DNA of 64,000 bases from Tridacna crocea (GCA_943736015.1 OX031062.1:60004962-60068961), one strand, 5' to 3'; shown: positions 1 through 11,946, counted from the stretch's first letter. Numbers and translations are program-made. Notes: a model not told the origin generated them from the sequence alone.

Positions 1-387
1 CTCCACAACAAATTGCAGCAGGGTCACGGAAATGGCTAATGCACAATTTCATGCACCTGATATACCTGAAAAGAGTATTTCGCCGTACAAATAAAAATAT
101 TGTGTTTAAGGACAGTCCAACAGACGGACAGACATCCATGGCGATTCTGGTATATCCCCCTTTACTTCGTTGCGAGGGGGGGAGGGGGGTATAATAAACA
201 ATAAGATCTTTTTTATATGAAAATAAGTGATCTTTTACATGCGCAAAAAGACATAAACATTGCACAGATTAAAACATCTATCAATTTTCTAAAAACAGAA
301 ATCACAAATACCCATAATCACCAATAAAAAATACCCCTATTATCACATTCTTAACTTTCCATCATGGTCCAATCTTAAAGACAACTT
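1..387. repeat. Unannotated left edge with an interspersed-repeat tail
   Basis: Bases 118-190 (CAGACGGACAGAC, then a TATATCCCCC...GGGGGGG segment) look like the 3' tail common on molluscan interspersed repeats. The rest is AT-rich with nothing further recognised. Confidence 0.4.
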
Positions 388-612
388 AATTTATTACCAA
401 AAACAAAATTTAAGGTTTGTCCATATTGAAAGCATTTGCAGATAACAAAAAAAAAGTGACTGAAAATTTGAAATTTGTTTTATGAAGGGTAGAAAACATT
501 GTGGGAAAAGGAGAAAATGCTGGTTACCAGCATTTTCTCCTTTTCTCACAATGTTTTCTCTAGGCTTCTTTCTCGGGGATGTCAAAAGTAGGAATTGTGT
601 GGTAATGGGTTA
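388..612 (-). mobile_element. TTAA palindrome MITE, single copy
   Basis: Full copy with a degenerate left end; palindrome around 484-555, then CTTCTTTCTCGGGG and GTGTGGTAATGGGTTA. Confidence 0.8.
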
Positions 613-785
613 TCTGGTTGACAAAAAATATCTTTTTAAAGTGGCTGTCAAACACTTGACCCTTCATCACATAATCAGGAGCTTTAACCATCCTGACCGA
701 GAAGATATGAGAAAACATAGCAGGAAAAGTAAAACATGCCAGTTACCACAATTTTCTCTACCCTATCAAAGACACATTCCATCAT

Positions 786-1260
786 TTAACTCTTTACCAA
801 ACGACAAAATTTTAGACCAGTTCAAAATGAAAGAAGTTGCAATCGACAACATAAAAATTTGGAATTTGTTTCCATCAGAGCAGAAAACATTGCGAGAAAA
901 GGAGAAAATGGTTATCAGCATGTTCTCCTTTTCCAACAATGTTTTCAAGAGGCCTCTTTCTCAGGGTCATCAAAAGTAGGGATTGTGTGGTATAGAATTA
1001 AGTCACATTTAAATTGTCTGCTGCAAATGCCTTCAATTTGGACCAGTCTAAGGATTATCTCTTTTGGTAAAGAGTTAACTTAGTACCAAACAATCTGGAC
1101 TTTTGATGATCCTGAGAAAAATGACTTGTGAAAAACAATGTGATTAAAGGAGAAAATGCTGGTTATCAGCAGTTTCTCCTTTTCCCACAATGTTTTCTAC
1201 CCTGCTGGCAGCATATTTCCATTTTTGAGTTATGTTTAATTTGTCTAATGCAAATGCAAG
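786..1260. mobile_element. Three TTAA MITE copies, two truncated
   Basis: 786-1001 is a minus copy with a worn palindrome. 1002-1078 is only the right third of a plus copy. 1075-1260 is a plus copy that loses its right end. Confidence 0.75.
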
Positions 1261-1331
1261 TGAAATGGTATGAAAGATAGAAAATACTGGTAACTTTCAT
1301 CTTCCCTTCCTTTCCTCAGGGTTGTTAACTC

Positions 1332-1560
1332 TTAACCCTTTACCCCATAAGGCATTTCTATGGTATCTCTAATTGACCCTAAATAACAGCAAGGATGAAC
1401 CTGTTTCTTATGTGTATATGACACCTTTTGATAGCATAGAAAACATTGTGGCAAAAGGTGAAATTGCTCGTGACGAGCAATTTCACCTTTTGCCACAAGG
1501 TTTTCCAAAGGCTCCTACAAGCAATGCGTAGAAATGAGTATCTATGGAGTAAAGGGTTAA
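1332..1560. mobile_element. TTAA MITE, subfamily B (CTCGTGACGAG centre)
   Basis: TTAA at both ends and the usual CCCTTTACC terminus, but different flanks (GGCATTTCTATGG on the left, GAGTATCTATGGAG on the right). The palindrome has arms GGCAAAAGGTGAAATTGCTC. Near-identical to 51689-51906; a third copy at 61558-61753 is inverted. Confidence 0.85.
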
Positions 1561-1890
1561 CCAAACGACTGGTCCAAAAAATAAATGCGACTCCAAAAAC
1601 TGAAATTTGCTTTGGGAAGGCTATAAAACACGTGGGAATAAGGAGAAAACTCTGGTTAACAGCATTTTTTCTTTTTCCCACAATGTTTTCAAAAGGGTAT
1701 TTCCTCATGGTCGTAAAAAGAAAGAATTGGGAGATAAAGGGTTAAAACTTGGGATTGTCTGATAAAGATTTACAGATAAATCATATGCATTAAAGACCTT
1801 GAGGAAAAGCTTTTGAAACTACTGTGAGAAAAGGAGAAGATGCAGATACTAGTGACAAACATTTTCACTTTTTCCAGCTGTATATCTTTT
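1557..1890. mobile_element. TTAA MITE sharing TTAA with subfamily B, plus remnant
   Basis: 1557-1745 is a minus copy whose left arm has lost the segment after the terminus. 1745-1890 is a very worn palindrome remnant. Confidence 0.6.
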
Positions 1891-1910
1891 CGTGTCAACC
1901 ATGAGTTCTA

Positions 1911-2363
1911 TTAACCCTTTACCACCTGACAAGATTTTAGACCTGTCGGAATTGAAAGCATTTGCTGATGACAGTTTCAATGTGGCTCATATGAAAAGAG
2001 TTTTCTTTGACAGGCTAGTAAACATTGTGGGAAAAGGAGAAAATCCTGGTGACCAGCATTTTCTCCTTTTCCCACAATGTTTTCAAAAGCCTCCTCTTTC
2101 TGGGGTGTTCAAAGTTGTCATTGTGTGGTAAAGGGTTAACCCTTTACCACACGAGAAAATTTTAGACTGGGCCAAATTGAAAGCATTTGCAGCAGACAAA
2201 ATAAAGGTGACTGAAAAATTGAAATTTGTTCTGGGAGGGTAGAAAACACTATGGGAAAAGGAGAAAATGCCAGTTACCAGCATTTTCTCCTTTTCCCACA
2301 GTGTTTTCAAAAGGCTTCTTTCTCAGGGGTGTCAAAAGTAGTGATTGTGTGGTAATGGGTTAA
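1911..2363 (-). mobile_element. Two TTAA MITEs sharing one TTAA
   Basis: 1911-2139 belongs to a subfamily with GCATTTGCTGATGACAGT in the left arm and GTTGTCATTGTGTGG on the right. 2136-2363 is the common type. The junction reads GGTAAAGGGTTAACCCTTTA, with a single TTAA serving both. Confidence 0.9.
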
Positions 2364-2688
2364 ATGCGCATCATTTGTATCGTTGTTTGCAAATGCTGTT
2401 GTTTTGGGCAAGACATAAATCTTATCGACTGATACAGACTTAAACCAAAATTATGTAAATTTTCTACTCCCTTCCCCATACTACATTTCAAAATCCAGCA
2501 CCTAGAAGATCTAAAAAGTTTCACATATTACTATACTAATATAAAGTATCAAAATTAAAGGGAAAAGGCTTGATTGAAATAGGAAAATAGAGTCCACAGT
2601 TTGTGCTGTCCACAAAAGGTCTGTGCAGTCTGATCTTGATCTACGCTGTCCACTAAAGGTCTTTCAGTCACTCCTAGCAGTCGAGGGG
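2364..2688. repeat. Remnant of the GATC-hairpin repeat
   Basis: 2585-2690 has GTGCAGTCTGATCTTGATCTA and GCTGTCCAC repeats related to the hairpin at 16324-16444. The rest is unassigned. Confidence 0.45.
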
Positions 2689-2917
2689 TTAACTCTTTAC
2701 CAAACAACAAAATTTTGGACTAGTCCAAATTGAAAGCATTTGCAGATGAAAAAATAAATTTTAACTCAAAAATTGAAATTCAATTTGGGAAGGGTAGAAA
2801 ACATTGTGGGAAAAGGAGAAAATGCTGTTACCAGCATTTTCTCCTTTTCGGACAATGTTTTCAAACGCTTTCTTTCTCAGGGTCGTTAAAAGTCGGGATT
2901 GTGTGGGAATGAGTTAA
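2689..2917 (-). mobile_element. TTAA palindrome MITE
   Basis: Complete copy; the right palindrome arm has CCTTTTCGGACAATG where the left has TTGTGGG. Confidence 0.88.
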
Positions 2918-3080
2918 CAGACTGATGGACAAGTAACTAATTCCAGTAAGCAACCAAACCTCTGTTGAAGGGGTATTAGATCAATAGAACTATGTAACAA
3001 TGTAAGCAACAAGTAGATTTTTTAAGTAACTAAAACAATTGGTCTCATAAAAGAATAACAGATAGATGGACACTAAAAAA

Positions 3081-3145
3081 AATGCCAAGAGGGCCATAAT
3101 GGCCCTGTATTGCTCCACAGACTAATAAGAACAAATCATATGAGC
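3081..3145 (+). repeat. 5' end fragment of the GGGCCATGATGGCCC repeat
   Basis: AAGAGGGCCATAATGGCCCTGTATTGCTC matches the first 60 bases of the copy at 41516-42296. Confidence 0.65.
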
Positions 3146-3156
3146 CTTGCTTGGGC

Positions 3157-3610
3157 TTAACCCTTTCCCAAACCACAAACTTTTGGACTAGACCAAATTG
3201 AAAGCATTTGCAGACGACAATTCAACTCTTGCTGAAAAGATGATTTCTGTCGATGATAGGGTAAAAAACATTGTGGGAAAAGGAGAAAATGCTGGTTACC
3301 AGCATTTTCTCCTTTTCCCACAATGTTTTCAAAAGGCGACAATTCTAGACCCGTAAAAACCAGGGATTGTTTGGGAAAGGGTTAACCCATTACCACACAA
3401 TCCCTACTTTTGACGCCCCTGAGAAACAAGCCTTTTGAAAACACTGAGGGAAAAGGAGAATATGCTGGTAACAAGCATTTTCTCCTTTTCCCACAGTGTT
3501 TTCTACCCTTACCGGAACAAATTTTTATTTTTGAGTCACCTTTATTATGTCATCTGCGAATGCTTTCAATTTGGACCAGTCTAAAATTTTCTCGTGTTGT
3601 AAAGAGTTAA
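3157..3610. mobile_element. Two TTAA MITEs in opposite orientation sharing TTAA
   Basis: 3157-3385 (minus) is the CCCAAAC-ended subfamily with GACAATTCAACTCTTGCTG in its left arm, like 15391-15616. 3382-3610 is a common plus copy. Confidence 0.9.
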
Positions 3611-3707
3611 TGCATCTGTGAAAAGTATTGGTTCAGTTCACTCTGCACAGTCGTATCTCAAGGTTAGGAACTAGAAAATCTACAAAGTTTTCACTACACA
3701 AGCTGAT

Positions 3708-4316
3708 TTAACTCATTACCAAAACGACAATATTTAAGGCTTGTCCAAATTGAAAGCATTTGCAGACCGCAAAATAAAAGTGACTGGGAATTTGAAATTT
3801 GTTTTGTGAAGGGTAGAAAACGTTGTGGGAAAAGGAGAAAATGCTGGTTACCAGCATTTTCTCCTTTTCCAACAATGTTTTCTAAAGGCTTCTTTCTCAG
3901 GGGCGTCAAAAATAGGGATTGTGTGGTAATGGGTTAAGGCTTGTCCAAATTGAAAGCATTTGCAGACGACAAAATAAAAGTGACTGGGAAATGTGAAATT
4001 TGTTTTGTGAAGGGTAGAAAACATTGTGGGAAAAGCTAAAGGCTTCTTTTTCAGGGGCGTCAAAAGTAGGGATTGTGTGGTAATGGGTTAACTCATTACC
4101 AAACGACAATATTTAAGGCTTGTCCAAATTGAAAGCATTTGCAGACAGCAAAATAAAAGTGACTGGAATTTTGAAATGTGTTTTGTAAAGGGTAGAAAAC
4201 ATTGTGGGAAAAGAAGAAAATGCTGGTTACCAGCATTTTCTCCTTTTCCTACAGTGTTTTCAAAAGGCTTCTTTCTCAGGGGCGTCAAAAGTAGGGATTG
4301 TGTGGTAATGGGTTAA
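3708..4316 (-). mobile_element. Chain of three TTAA MITEs, the middle one reduced
   Basis: 3708-3937, 3934-4091 and 4088-4316 all point the same way. The middle unit begins at GGCTTGTCC without its terminus and lacks the right palindrome arm, so it looks like a partial tandem duplicate of its neighbours. Confidence 0.88.
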
Positions 4317-5165
4317 AAGTTGTGACCTCTGGGGTAGGTCCAATTATGACCTCAAGGCTACAACTGGGACAATCTTGGTAAAGGTCAATCAAAAAAATAT
4401 ACATGCATATACAAACTTTGGTATCACTGGGTCTTCTGGTTAGGAATGAGAATATTTTAAATGATTTCACTATACTGGCTCATGTAAAATTGGTTACTGC
4501 CAGGGTGGGGTCACTTTTGACCCAAGGGCTATTACTTGGGCTATTTTCTTTGGAGAGACCCACTAGATAAATTTGGTGGCCCTAGGCCCTATGGTTAGGA
4601 ACTAGAAGATTTTCAAAGTTGTCCCAATGTCCTAATGTACGCTCGCGTAAAGCTTGTTATTCCCTGGACTAAGCCAAGGAAGCTCCAAGCCAAATTTGGT
4701 GACCCTATCCTTTACAGTTAGGAACAAGGAGATTTTTAGAGTCTTCTCAGGCAAAACTTGTGCCCTTGGGGTGGAGGCAACTTTAACCCCAAAGCCATAA
4801 TTTCATATTACATGTATTAATATTTTAATGAGCTTACCCTTTCCAAAAGTTTGGTAAGGGTTATTGGATGAAGCTAAATGCCAAATTTGGTTACCCTAGG
4901 CCTTATGGTTTTGGACAAGAAAACATTTAAAGATTTTCAAAATATTTGGTTTTGATGCCATGGCAACCTGAGTTTTAATTGAAATCAAATTCCTTAAAAA
5001 AAGAAATTTGAGGAGTGTCATGGCAAGATCATTTCTCTGAAGTTTTATCAAAATTGGATGGATGGTTTCAGAGAGAAAGATGTTTGAAAAAAAGTTTATA
5101 TTCTAATATCTGCACAAACAGACGGAAGCACAATGGACAGCAGGCCATGACAAAAAGCTAAAAAT
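4317..5165 (+). repeat. Degraded copy of the long molluscan interspersed repeat
   Basis: It contains the recurring blocks of the family: TGTGACCTCTGGGG, CCAAATTTGGT...CCTATGGTT, GCCATGGCAACC, TCATTTCTCTGAAGTTTTATC, TTGGATGGATGGTTTC and a 3' end GGCCATGACAAAAAGCTAA. Compare 41516-42296 and 59303-60179. It is too diverged to read a coding frame. Confidence 0.7.
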
Positions 5166-5283
5166 AAATTGCTCAATTTCAGTATTTATTTCATTGGTTA
5201 CAATACATGGATCATGCTTTCTCTAGTAAACAAATTCATAAAACTAATCTGAATTGAAAGCCTTCAAAGACAAGTTAACTCAG

Positions 5284-5886
5284 TTAACTCATTACCAAAT
5301 GACAATATTTTAGGCTTGTCCGTATCGAAAGCATTTGCAGACAACAAAATGAAAGTGACTGAACATTTAAAATTTGTTTTGTGAAGGGTAGAAAAAACTC
5401 CTAAAAAAGAAGAAAATGCTGGTTACCATGCTTTTTAAAGGCTTCTTTCTCAGGATCGTCAAAAGTAGGGATTGTGTGGTAATGGGTTAAATGTTGCTAA
5501 AACAAGGATCGTCTCTACAACTTGTGGGGAGAGGAAAAAATGCTGTCTTCCTGCTTTTTCTCCTTTTCCAATATTTTGTTTTTCAATTGTTGTTTTCTTT
5601 TGATCCACAAATAGGTTTATTTAGTAAAGGGTTAATACTGTTAAAATTGAGCAGAACAAAGTTAACTCATTACCAAATGACAAAATTTTAGGTTTGTCCT
5701 AATCAAAAGCATTTGCAGACAACTAAATGAAAATGAAAATTTATAATTAGGTTTGTGAAGGGTAAAAAAAATTGTGGAAAAAGGAGAAAATGCTGGTAAC
5801 CAGCATTTTCTCCTTTTCCCACAATGTTTTCTAAAGGCTTCTTTCTCTGGGTCATCAAAAGTATGGATTGTGTGGTAATGAGTTAA
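5284..5886. mobile_element. Three TTAA MITE copies, two damaged
   Basis: 5284-5490 (minus) has lost one palindrome arm. 5487-5635 is a worn unit on the same TTAA. 5662-5886 (minus) is complete. Confidence 0.8.
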
Positions 5887-6118
5887 ATATGGAATATCAT
5901 GTTGTTTCCAGCTGCATGAAAAATATGACATTAAATTTTCTTAATCAGCAAGATGTAAACACAAGCACCAGGAAAGTAACTACAAAACAGTATTCCTTTT
6001 ATTACAAATTATATCTTTTCAAAAACAAAAAACATGAAATTAATTGCAGTTTTATCTGAAAATATTTTAAAAAAGATAAATATCTGGTTTGGTGTGTAAT
6101 AACTTCTTCTTTCATGAG

Positions 6119-6387
6119 CTAACCCTTTTCAAGCAATCCCTGGTTTTAGGTCCAAATTGAAAGCATTTGCAGATGACAAAATAAAAGTGACTGAAAATTT
6201 GAAATTTGTTCTGTGAAGGGTAGAAAACATCATGAGAAAAGGAGAAAATTCTGGCATTTTCTCCTTTTCCAAGAACGTTTTCAACCCTCCCAAAACAAAT
6301 TTTATTTTTTGAGTCAAGTTACTTTTGTTGTCTGCAAATGCTTTCAATTTGGACCAGTCTAAAATTTCGTTGTTTGGTAAAAGTTAA
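6119..6387. mobile_element. Symmetric TTAA MITE with the same arm on both sides
   Basis: GCATTTGCAGATGAC lies to the left and GTCTGCAAATGC to the right of the palindrome, and GAAGGGTAGAAAAC mirrors GTTTTCAACCCTCCC. Ordinary copies carry this arm on one side only. Confidence 0.75.
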
Positions 6388-7100
6388 ATATTCTAACTTT
6401 TTGACAAATCAAATTGTATTCCATTCACAGATTATCTGATAATGCCATATTTTGGACCATATTTGATACTATATAGATACTGACCTTTTTCCTGTCATGT
6501 CTGATTTTATCTGAATGTAGCACATGTATTTGTGCAAGGTATGTAATAAAGGTGATTGGGGAAAAAAATAACTGGAGAAAAATCACAGAAAAAAGTCACA
6601 GAAAAGAAGTCACAGAGAAAAAGTCACAGGAAAAATTTTTTAAAAATAGTTTCATGCCTCTCAGGTTGGCCTGTCTTTTTTTCCTTGGTCTGTCTGTCGG
6701 TCTAAAAGAAGAAAATTCTAGTTACTGACAAGTTTTCCTTTTGCTCCAATGTTTTTTACACTATCTGATACAGATTGCATGTTTACAGTTATTAGAACAT
6801 CTAAGTAATACACAAGAACTGGTGGCATGATCAAGATCATCAAATTAGGTTTCAAGTCATTTTAGGGGTATTTTTTTCTTTTTTATTTATCTCGAACGTC
6901 TTCAAAAAGTATCAAAATATACTAGTATGTCCTTTTTTAATTTGACCTTTCTTCCTGTGACTTTTTTCCCTACCTAAAATTGTGACCTTTTCTGCAACTG
7001 TTTTGCCTTCATTTGAAATAAAAAGATTCATCACTCCAATTTTCTATGTAAAATACAAAAAGATTAAGCTATGTGGAGACACGTCTTACACCTACACTCC
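6388..7100. repeat. Unassigned stretch with a GTCACAG tandem array
   Basis: 6573-6637 repeats GTCACAGAAAAA about four times with drift; an inverted trace (CTGTGACTTTTTTCCC) lies at 6953-6972. Nothing else recognised. Confidence 0.55.
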
Positions 7101-8749
7101 TTAACTCAACCACACGACAATATTTTAGGCTTGTCCAAATTAAAAGCATTTGCAGACGACAATAAAAGTGACTAAAAATTTGAAATTTGTTTTGTAAATG
7201 GTAGAAAACATTGTGGGAAAAGAAGAAAATGCTGGTTACCAGAATACCAGCATTTTTTCCTTTTCCCACAAGGTTTTCTATAGGCTTCTTTCTCAGGGTC
7301 GTCAAAAGTAGGGATTGAGTGGTAATGGGTTAACTCTGGTCCAGAGGAGAAATTTTAGGCTGGGGCAAACTGAAATTATCTGTAGACGACACACTCACTG
7401 TGGCTAATCTATAGACAACACACTAACTGTGTCTAATCTATAGACAACACGCTCACTGTGGCTAATCTGTAGACAACACACTCACTGTGGCTAATCTGTA
7501 GACAACACACTCACTGTGGCTAAAATGATGCAAATTGTCCTTTTACTCTTTACCATACAATCCCAACTTTTACTGACATGAAGTGAAAACATAGAGGGAA
7601 AAAGACAAAATGCTGGTAACCAGCATTTTCTACTTTTACCAAATGATTTCTACCCTTATAAAAATTGAAGTCATCGCTTGAGCCCAAATGAATCTGTAAA
7701 GGCTTTCAATTTGCACCAATCAAATATTTTGTTACTTGGCAAAGAGTTAAAGACTAGCAAATATTGTAGACAAAGCAGAAAACACTGGCAACCAGCATCT
7801 ACTCCTTTTCCCCTAATGCTTTCTAAGGCCTTTTGGCACAGGGTTGTTTGGGTTAATGGGTTAAAATCTTTTACCACTGGACAAGATATGAGATGTGTCC
7901 ACATTGAAAACAGTTGTCCACAATAGAGAGAGTACGGCTCAAATAAATGAATGTGTCCGTGGAATGGCAGAAAATAGGGTGCAAAAAGGAAAAAAAAATC
8001 CTTTCCTTTCCCCACCACATTCTCCAAGGGCGGTAACTACAATGATTGCAATGATTACTATAATAATGATTGTTTAACCCTTTCCCAAACGACAAATTAT
8101 GGACTCTTCCAAACTGAAAGAGTTTGCAGACGACAATTTCAGATTTTGAGAAAATGGCAGAAAGTTCTCATAAAGGGTAGAAAACACTGTGGGAAAAGGA
8201 GAAATTGCTCGTTACGAGCAATTTCTCCTTTTCCCACAGTGTTTTCAGAAGACTTTTACTGCAGACATGTAAAAACCAGGGCTTGTTTGGGAAAGGGTTA
8301 ACTCTTTAAAACACAATTCCAACATTTAATGACCCAGGGAAAGAAGCCTATAGAAAATTTGTGGGAAAAGGAGAAAATGCTGGTAACCAGCATTTTCTCC
8401 TTTTCCCACAATATTTTCAACCCTATCAAACCCAGAAATCATCATACTACCGAAATTTTTAATTTTTCGCCTGCAGATGCTTTGAATTTGGTCCAGTCCA
8501 AAAGTCCATTGTTTGGTAAAGAGTTAACTCTTTACCAAAGACAAAATTCTAGACTTGTCTCAATTAAAAGCATTTGTAGACGACAGAATAAACATGACTC
8601 AAAAATTGAAATTGACTTCAGCAGAGTAGAAAACATTGTTGCAAAAGGAGAAAATGCCGGTAACCAGCATTTTTCTTTTTCCTACAATGTTTTCAGAAGG
8701 CTTCTTTCTCTGGGTCTTAAAAACCAGGGATTGTTTGGTAAAGAGTTCA
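7101..8749. mobile_element. Chain of eight TTAA MITEs end to end
   Basis: Units: 7101-7333, 7330-7545, 7542-7750, 7747-7864, 7861-8077, 8074-8301, 8298-8527, 8524-8749. Neighbours share a TTAA or a one-off variant. 8074-8301 is subfamily C, with centre GCTCGTTACGAGC and arms ending GGAGAAATTGC. The others are common type, and 7747-8077 is badly worn. Confidence 0.82.
7378..7522. repeat. 29-bp minisatellite, five units, inside a MITE
   Basis: The unit TCTGTAGACAACACACTCAC + TGTGGCTAA occurs five times in a row. It matches the MITE left-arm segment GCAGACGACAATTTCAATGTGGCT, so it arose by tandem expansion of element sequence. Confidence 0.88.
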
Positions 8750-9030
8750 TAAAGGGTAAATCTCTAAAAACTTTCATGCTGGTATTCAGAAAATATGTGT
8801 CTATGAGACAGTTCTCACAAGTGCCAACAATACAGGTTTCTTTTACTCTGCAACACAACTCAATACGTGTATACACAACCTACAGTATGTTGTGGATACT
8901 TTACACAGGCTATTAATGCTGTAAAAACTTTCTTTTAGAACATAATTACATAAAATTACTTTGCTAGGACAATTCTATGCAGTATCAACAATACATGATC
9001 TAGACATAAACATACATAATATCATATTAT

Positions 9031-9259
9031 TTTCACCCATTACCACATGATCCCTACTTTCGACGACCCTGAGAAAGAAGCCTTTAGAAAACATTGTGGA
9101 AAAAGGAGAAAATGCTGGTAACCAGCATTTTCTCCTTTTCCCACAATGTTTTCTACCCTTCACAAAACAAATTTTAAATTTTCAGTCACTTTTATTTTTT
9201 CGTCTGCAATTGCTTTCAATTTGGACAAGTTCTAAATATTATCGTTTGGTAAAAGGTAA
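9031..9259 (+). mobile_element. TTAA palindrome MITE, worn ends
   Basis: Complete interior; the ends read TTTCACCCATTACCA and TTGGTAAAAGGTAA, so TTAA is lost on both sides. Confidence 0.8.
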
Positions 9260-9326
9260 TAGAGCAATCACCATAATTATTACCTAGCTTCAAAAATACC
9301 CTATCTTCACTGAACAATCATGAGTT

Positions 9327-9917
9327 TTAACTCTTTCCCAAACAAGCCCTGGTTTTTATCTGTATGCAGTACAAGTCTTTAGAAAACACTGTGGGAAAAG
9401 GAGAAATTGCTCGTAATGAGCAATTTCTCCTTTTCCAGCAGTGTTTTCTAGCCCATCAGAAAACTTTCTGCCATTCTCATCAAATTCAAAATTGTCATCT
9501 GCAAACACTGAGTTTAGGACAGTCTAAAATTTGTCATTTGGGAAAGGGTTAAAGAACCCAGAGAAAAAAGCTCTTGAAAACTTTGTAGGAAAAGGAAAAT
9601 TCCTGGAGACATGAATTTTCTTTTTCCACATTGTTTTATACCCTATCAAAAAATACAATCACTTCACTAAATCTTGACCAAATTAACAAGTTTGTGTTGA
9701 AATCGATTTAACCCATTACCACACAATCCTGTTTAATGACCCTAATAAAAGAAGCCTTTTGAAAGAAAACATTGTGGCAAAAGGAGAAAATGCTTTTTCC
9801 ACAACATTTTCTACCCTTCTCAAATAAAATTTCAATTTTTGATCCACATTTACTTTTTCGCCTGCTAATGCTTTCTATTTGGACAAGTCCAAAATTTTGT
9901 CGTTAGGCAAAGAGTTA
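9327..9917 (+). mobile_element. Chain of three TTAA MITEs
   Basis: 9327-9552 is subfamily C with centre CTCGTAATGAG. 9549-9711 is worn. 9708-9917 is common type with a shortened palindrome. Confidence 0.78.
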
Positions 9918-10034
9918 ATATCTCCAAAGGTATGAATGATGCATACTTTGAAAATGTTAACTCTGCTTTCAATATTTTAGCTTAGCCTTTATCAAGAAAT
10001 CAAACACCAAATTTGGTTATCTCTTGATAAAATT

Positions 10035-10238
10035 TTAACCCTATACCAGACAACAAAAATTTAGTCCTGTCCAAACTGAAAACATTTGCAGACGACAATT
10101 TCAATGTAGCTCAAATAGTGTTACTGTTTATTGATAGGGTAAAATACTAGTTACCAGCATTTCCTCCTTTTGCCACAATGTTTTTGAAAGGCCTCTTTAC
10201 AAGGGTCATCGAAAGTTGTCATTGTGTGGGAAAGGGTA
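10035..10238 (-). mobile_element. TTAA MITE with left palindrome arm deleted
   Basis: The flanks are intact but the sequence jumps from GATAGGGTAAAATA to CTAGTTACCAGC, removing most of one arm. Confidence 0.75.
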
Positions 10239-10331
10239 AGGCTGAAATATGGAAAACTGACGTAACATTTTCAATTTGTACACAATTATAGACTTGTCCA
10301 AACTACAAGTATTTTCATACAAATTACTGGA

Positions 10332-10698
10332 TTAACCCATTACCACACAATCCCTACTTTTGACAACCCTGAGAAAGAAGCCTTTAGAAAACATGGTGGG
10401 AAAAGGAGAAAATGCTGGTGACCAGCATTTTCTCCTTTTCCCACAATGTTTTCTACCCTTCACAAAACAAAATTTCAAATTTTCAATCACTTTTATTTTG
10501 TTGTCTGCAAATGCTTTCAATTTTGACCAGTCTAAAATACTGTCATTCGGTAATGGGTTAAAACTTATATAAAGGATTAATTTTTGTTATTGAACAGCAA
10601 TGTGGGAAAACGAAAAAGGAGCTGGTTACCAGCATTTTCTCCTTGCAAGACCCTTATATTTCAGCATTGCTAAAATTGGGATTGTTTTGTAAAAATTA
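10332..10698. mobile_element. TTAA MITE (plus) and a worn neighbour
   Basis: 10332-10561 is complete with centre CTGGTGACCAG. 10558-10698 keeps only palindrome traces and GGGATTGTTTTGTAA. Confidence 0.75.
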
Positions 10699-10743
10699 TC
10701 AGAGACAACGAGAAAGGAGAGAAATTATTCATGTGTCTGTGCA

Positions 10744-11066
10744 TTAACTCATTACCAAACGTCAAAATTTTAGGTTTGTCCAGATCGAAAGCACTTGTAG
10801 ACGACAAAATAAAAGTGAATGAAACTTTGAAATTTGTTTTAGGAAGGGTGGAAAACATTGTGGGAAAAGGAGAAAATGCTGGTTACCAGCATTTTCTCCT
10901 TTTCCTGCAATGTTTTCTAACAGCTAAAATTGCCAACAGCCATATTCTCCTTTTCCAACAATGTTTTTCTACCCTTTCAGAAAGACAATTCACATCTTAT
11001 GGTACATCTTATCAGTTGTCTTCAAATGCTTTCATCTTGGACAAATCCATAAAATGGTGTGGATAA
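10744..11066. mobile_element. Hybrid of two broken TTAA MITEs
   Basis: A minus copy (10744-10925) is intact through its palindrome, then gives way to the right half of a plus copy (10940-11066, TTCTCCTTTTCCAACAATG...AAATGCTTTCATCTTGGAC). Confidence 0.7.
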
Positions 11067-11558
11067 AGAACAAAGTACATTTTGGTAAAACATTTATAGT
11101 TTCTGGTAAGGCATCCTTGGAACCCAGGTTTATGCATTACTATTATACATTACTCTATTATTACATTACTCTATTATTACATTACTCTCCATGCATTACC
11201 CCTGGGAAAATTGACTAGCAAATCTTCCTTTCCTATAAATATTCATATGGTCGGAAAGTACCCTAATAACCAATCGAAAAGATCGATAACATATTCATTC
11301 TCTCTTGTTGGGAGGGCAATTTCATTTTGTCAGTTACTAAAAATAGAAATGATGGCATATTTGTGATAAAAATGGTTTAAATTTTCTCAGAGAAAAACTG
11401 AGATTACCAATCAAAATGCTTCATGAATAATTCGTGAGAATGAGAAAATGTCAGCCAAATAACCCAGGGTCAATTACAGCATGAATCGAAACTGGGCCAA
11501 CGAGGATGCTGATAAGGTGACCTTTGAAAATTAAACTAAATACATGATGAACAGACGA
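11067..11558. other. Intergenic-like stretch with a 16-bp tandem array
   Basis: 11145-11188 repeats TACATTACTCTATTAT nearly three times. 11190-11558 shows no gene or recognised repeat. Confidence 0.55.
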
Positions 11559-11788
11559 TTAACTCTTTTCCAAATGACAAAATTTTAGACTTGTCCAAAT
11601 TGAAAGCAATTACAGACAGAGATATGAATGTGAGTGAAAAAATTAAAATTTGTTTGGGAAGGGTATAAAAGCATTATGAGAGAAGGAAAAAATGCTGGCA
11701 ACCAGCATTTTCTCCTTTTCCCACAATGTCTTCAAAAGGCTTTATTTGAAGGGTCGTTAAAAGTCAGGATTGTGTGGTAAAGGGTTAA
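11559..11788 (-). mobile_element. TTAA palindrome MITE
   Basis: Complete copy with scattered changes in the left palindrome arm (GCATTATGAGAGAAGG). Confidence 0.85.
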
Positions 11789-11946
11789 TTTATCTTGAGC
11801 ACCATTAGTGATACAGTTAGAGAAAGATGTAATAAAAATTTGGGCAAATAACAGCGTAAAACAAGGATTTCAGAATTATTGTGTATAGCCTATCAGGACA
11901 GTGGTTTTCCATGATACCAATACTGTTCCAACTTTTTTTTAAAAAT

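Noticed and set aside
7378-7522. CRISPR-like array
   Set aside because: The 29-bp units abut directly with no spacers and derive from the MITE; the genome is eukaryotic.
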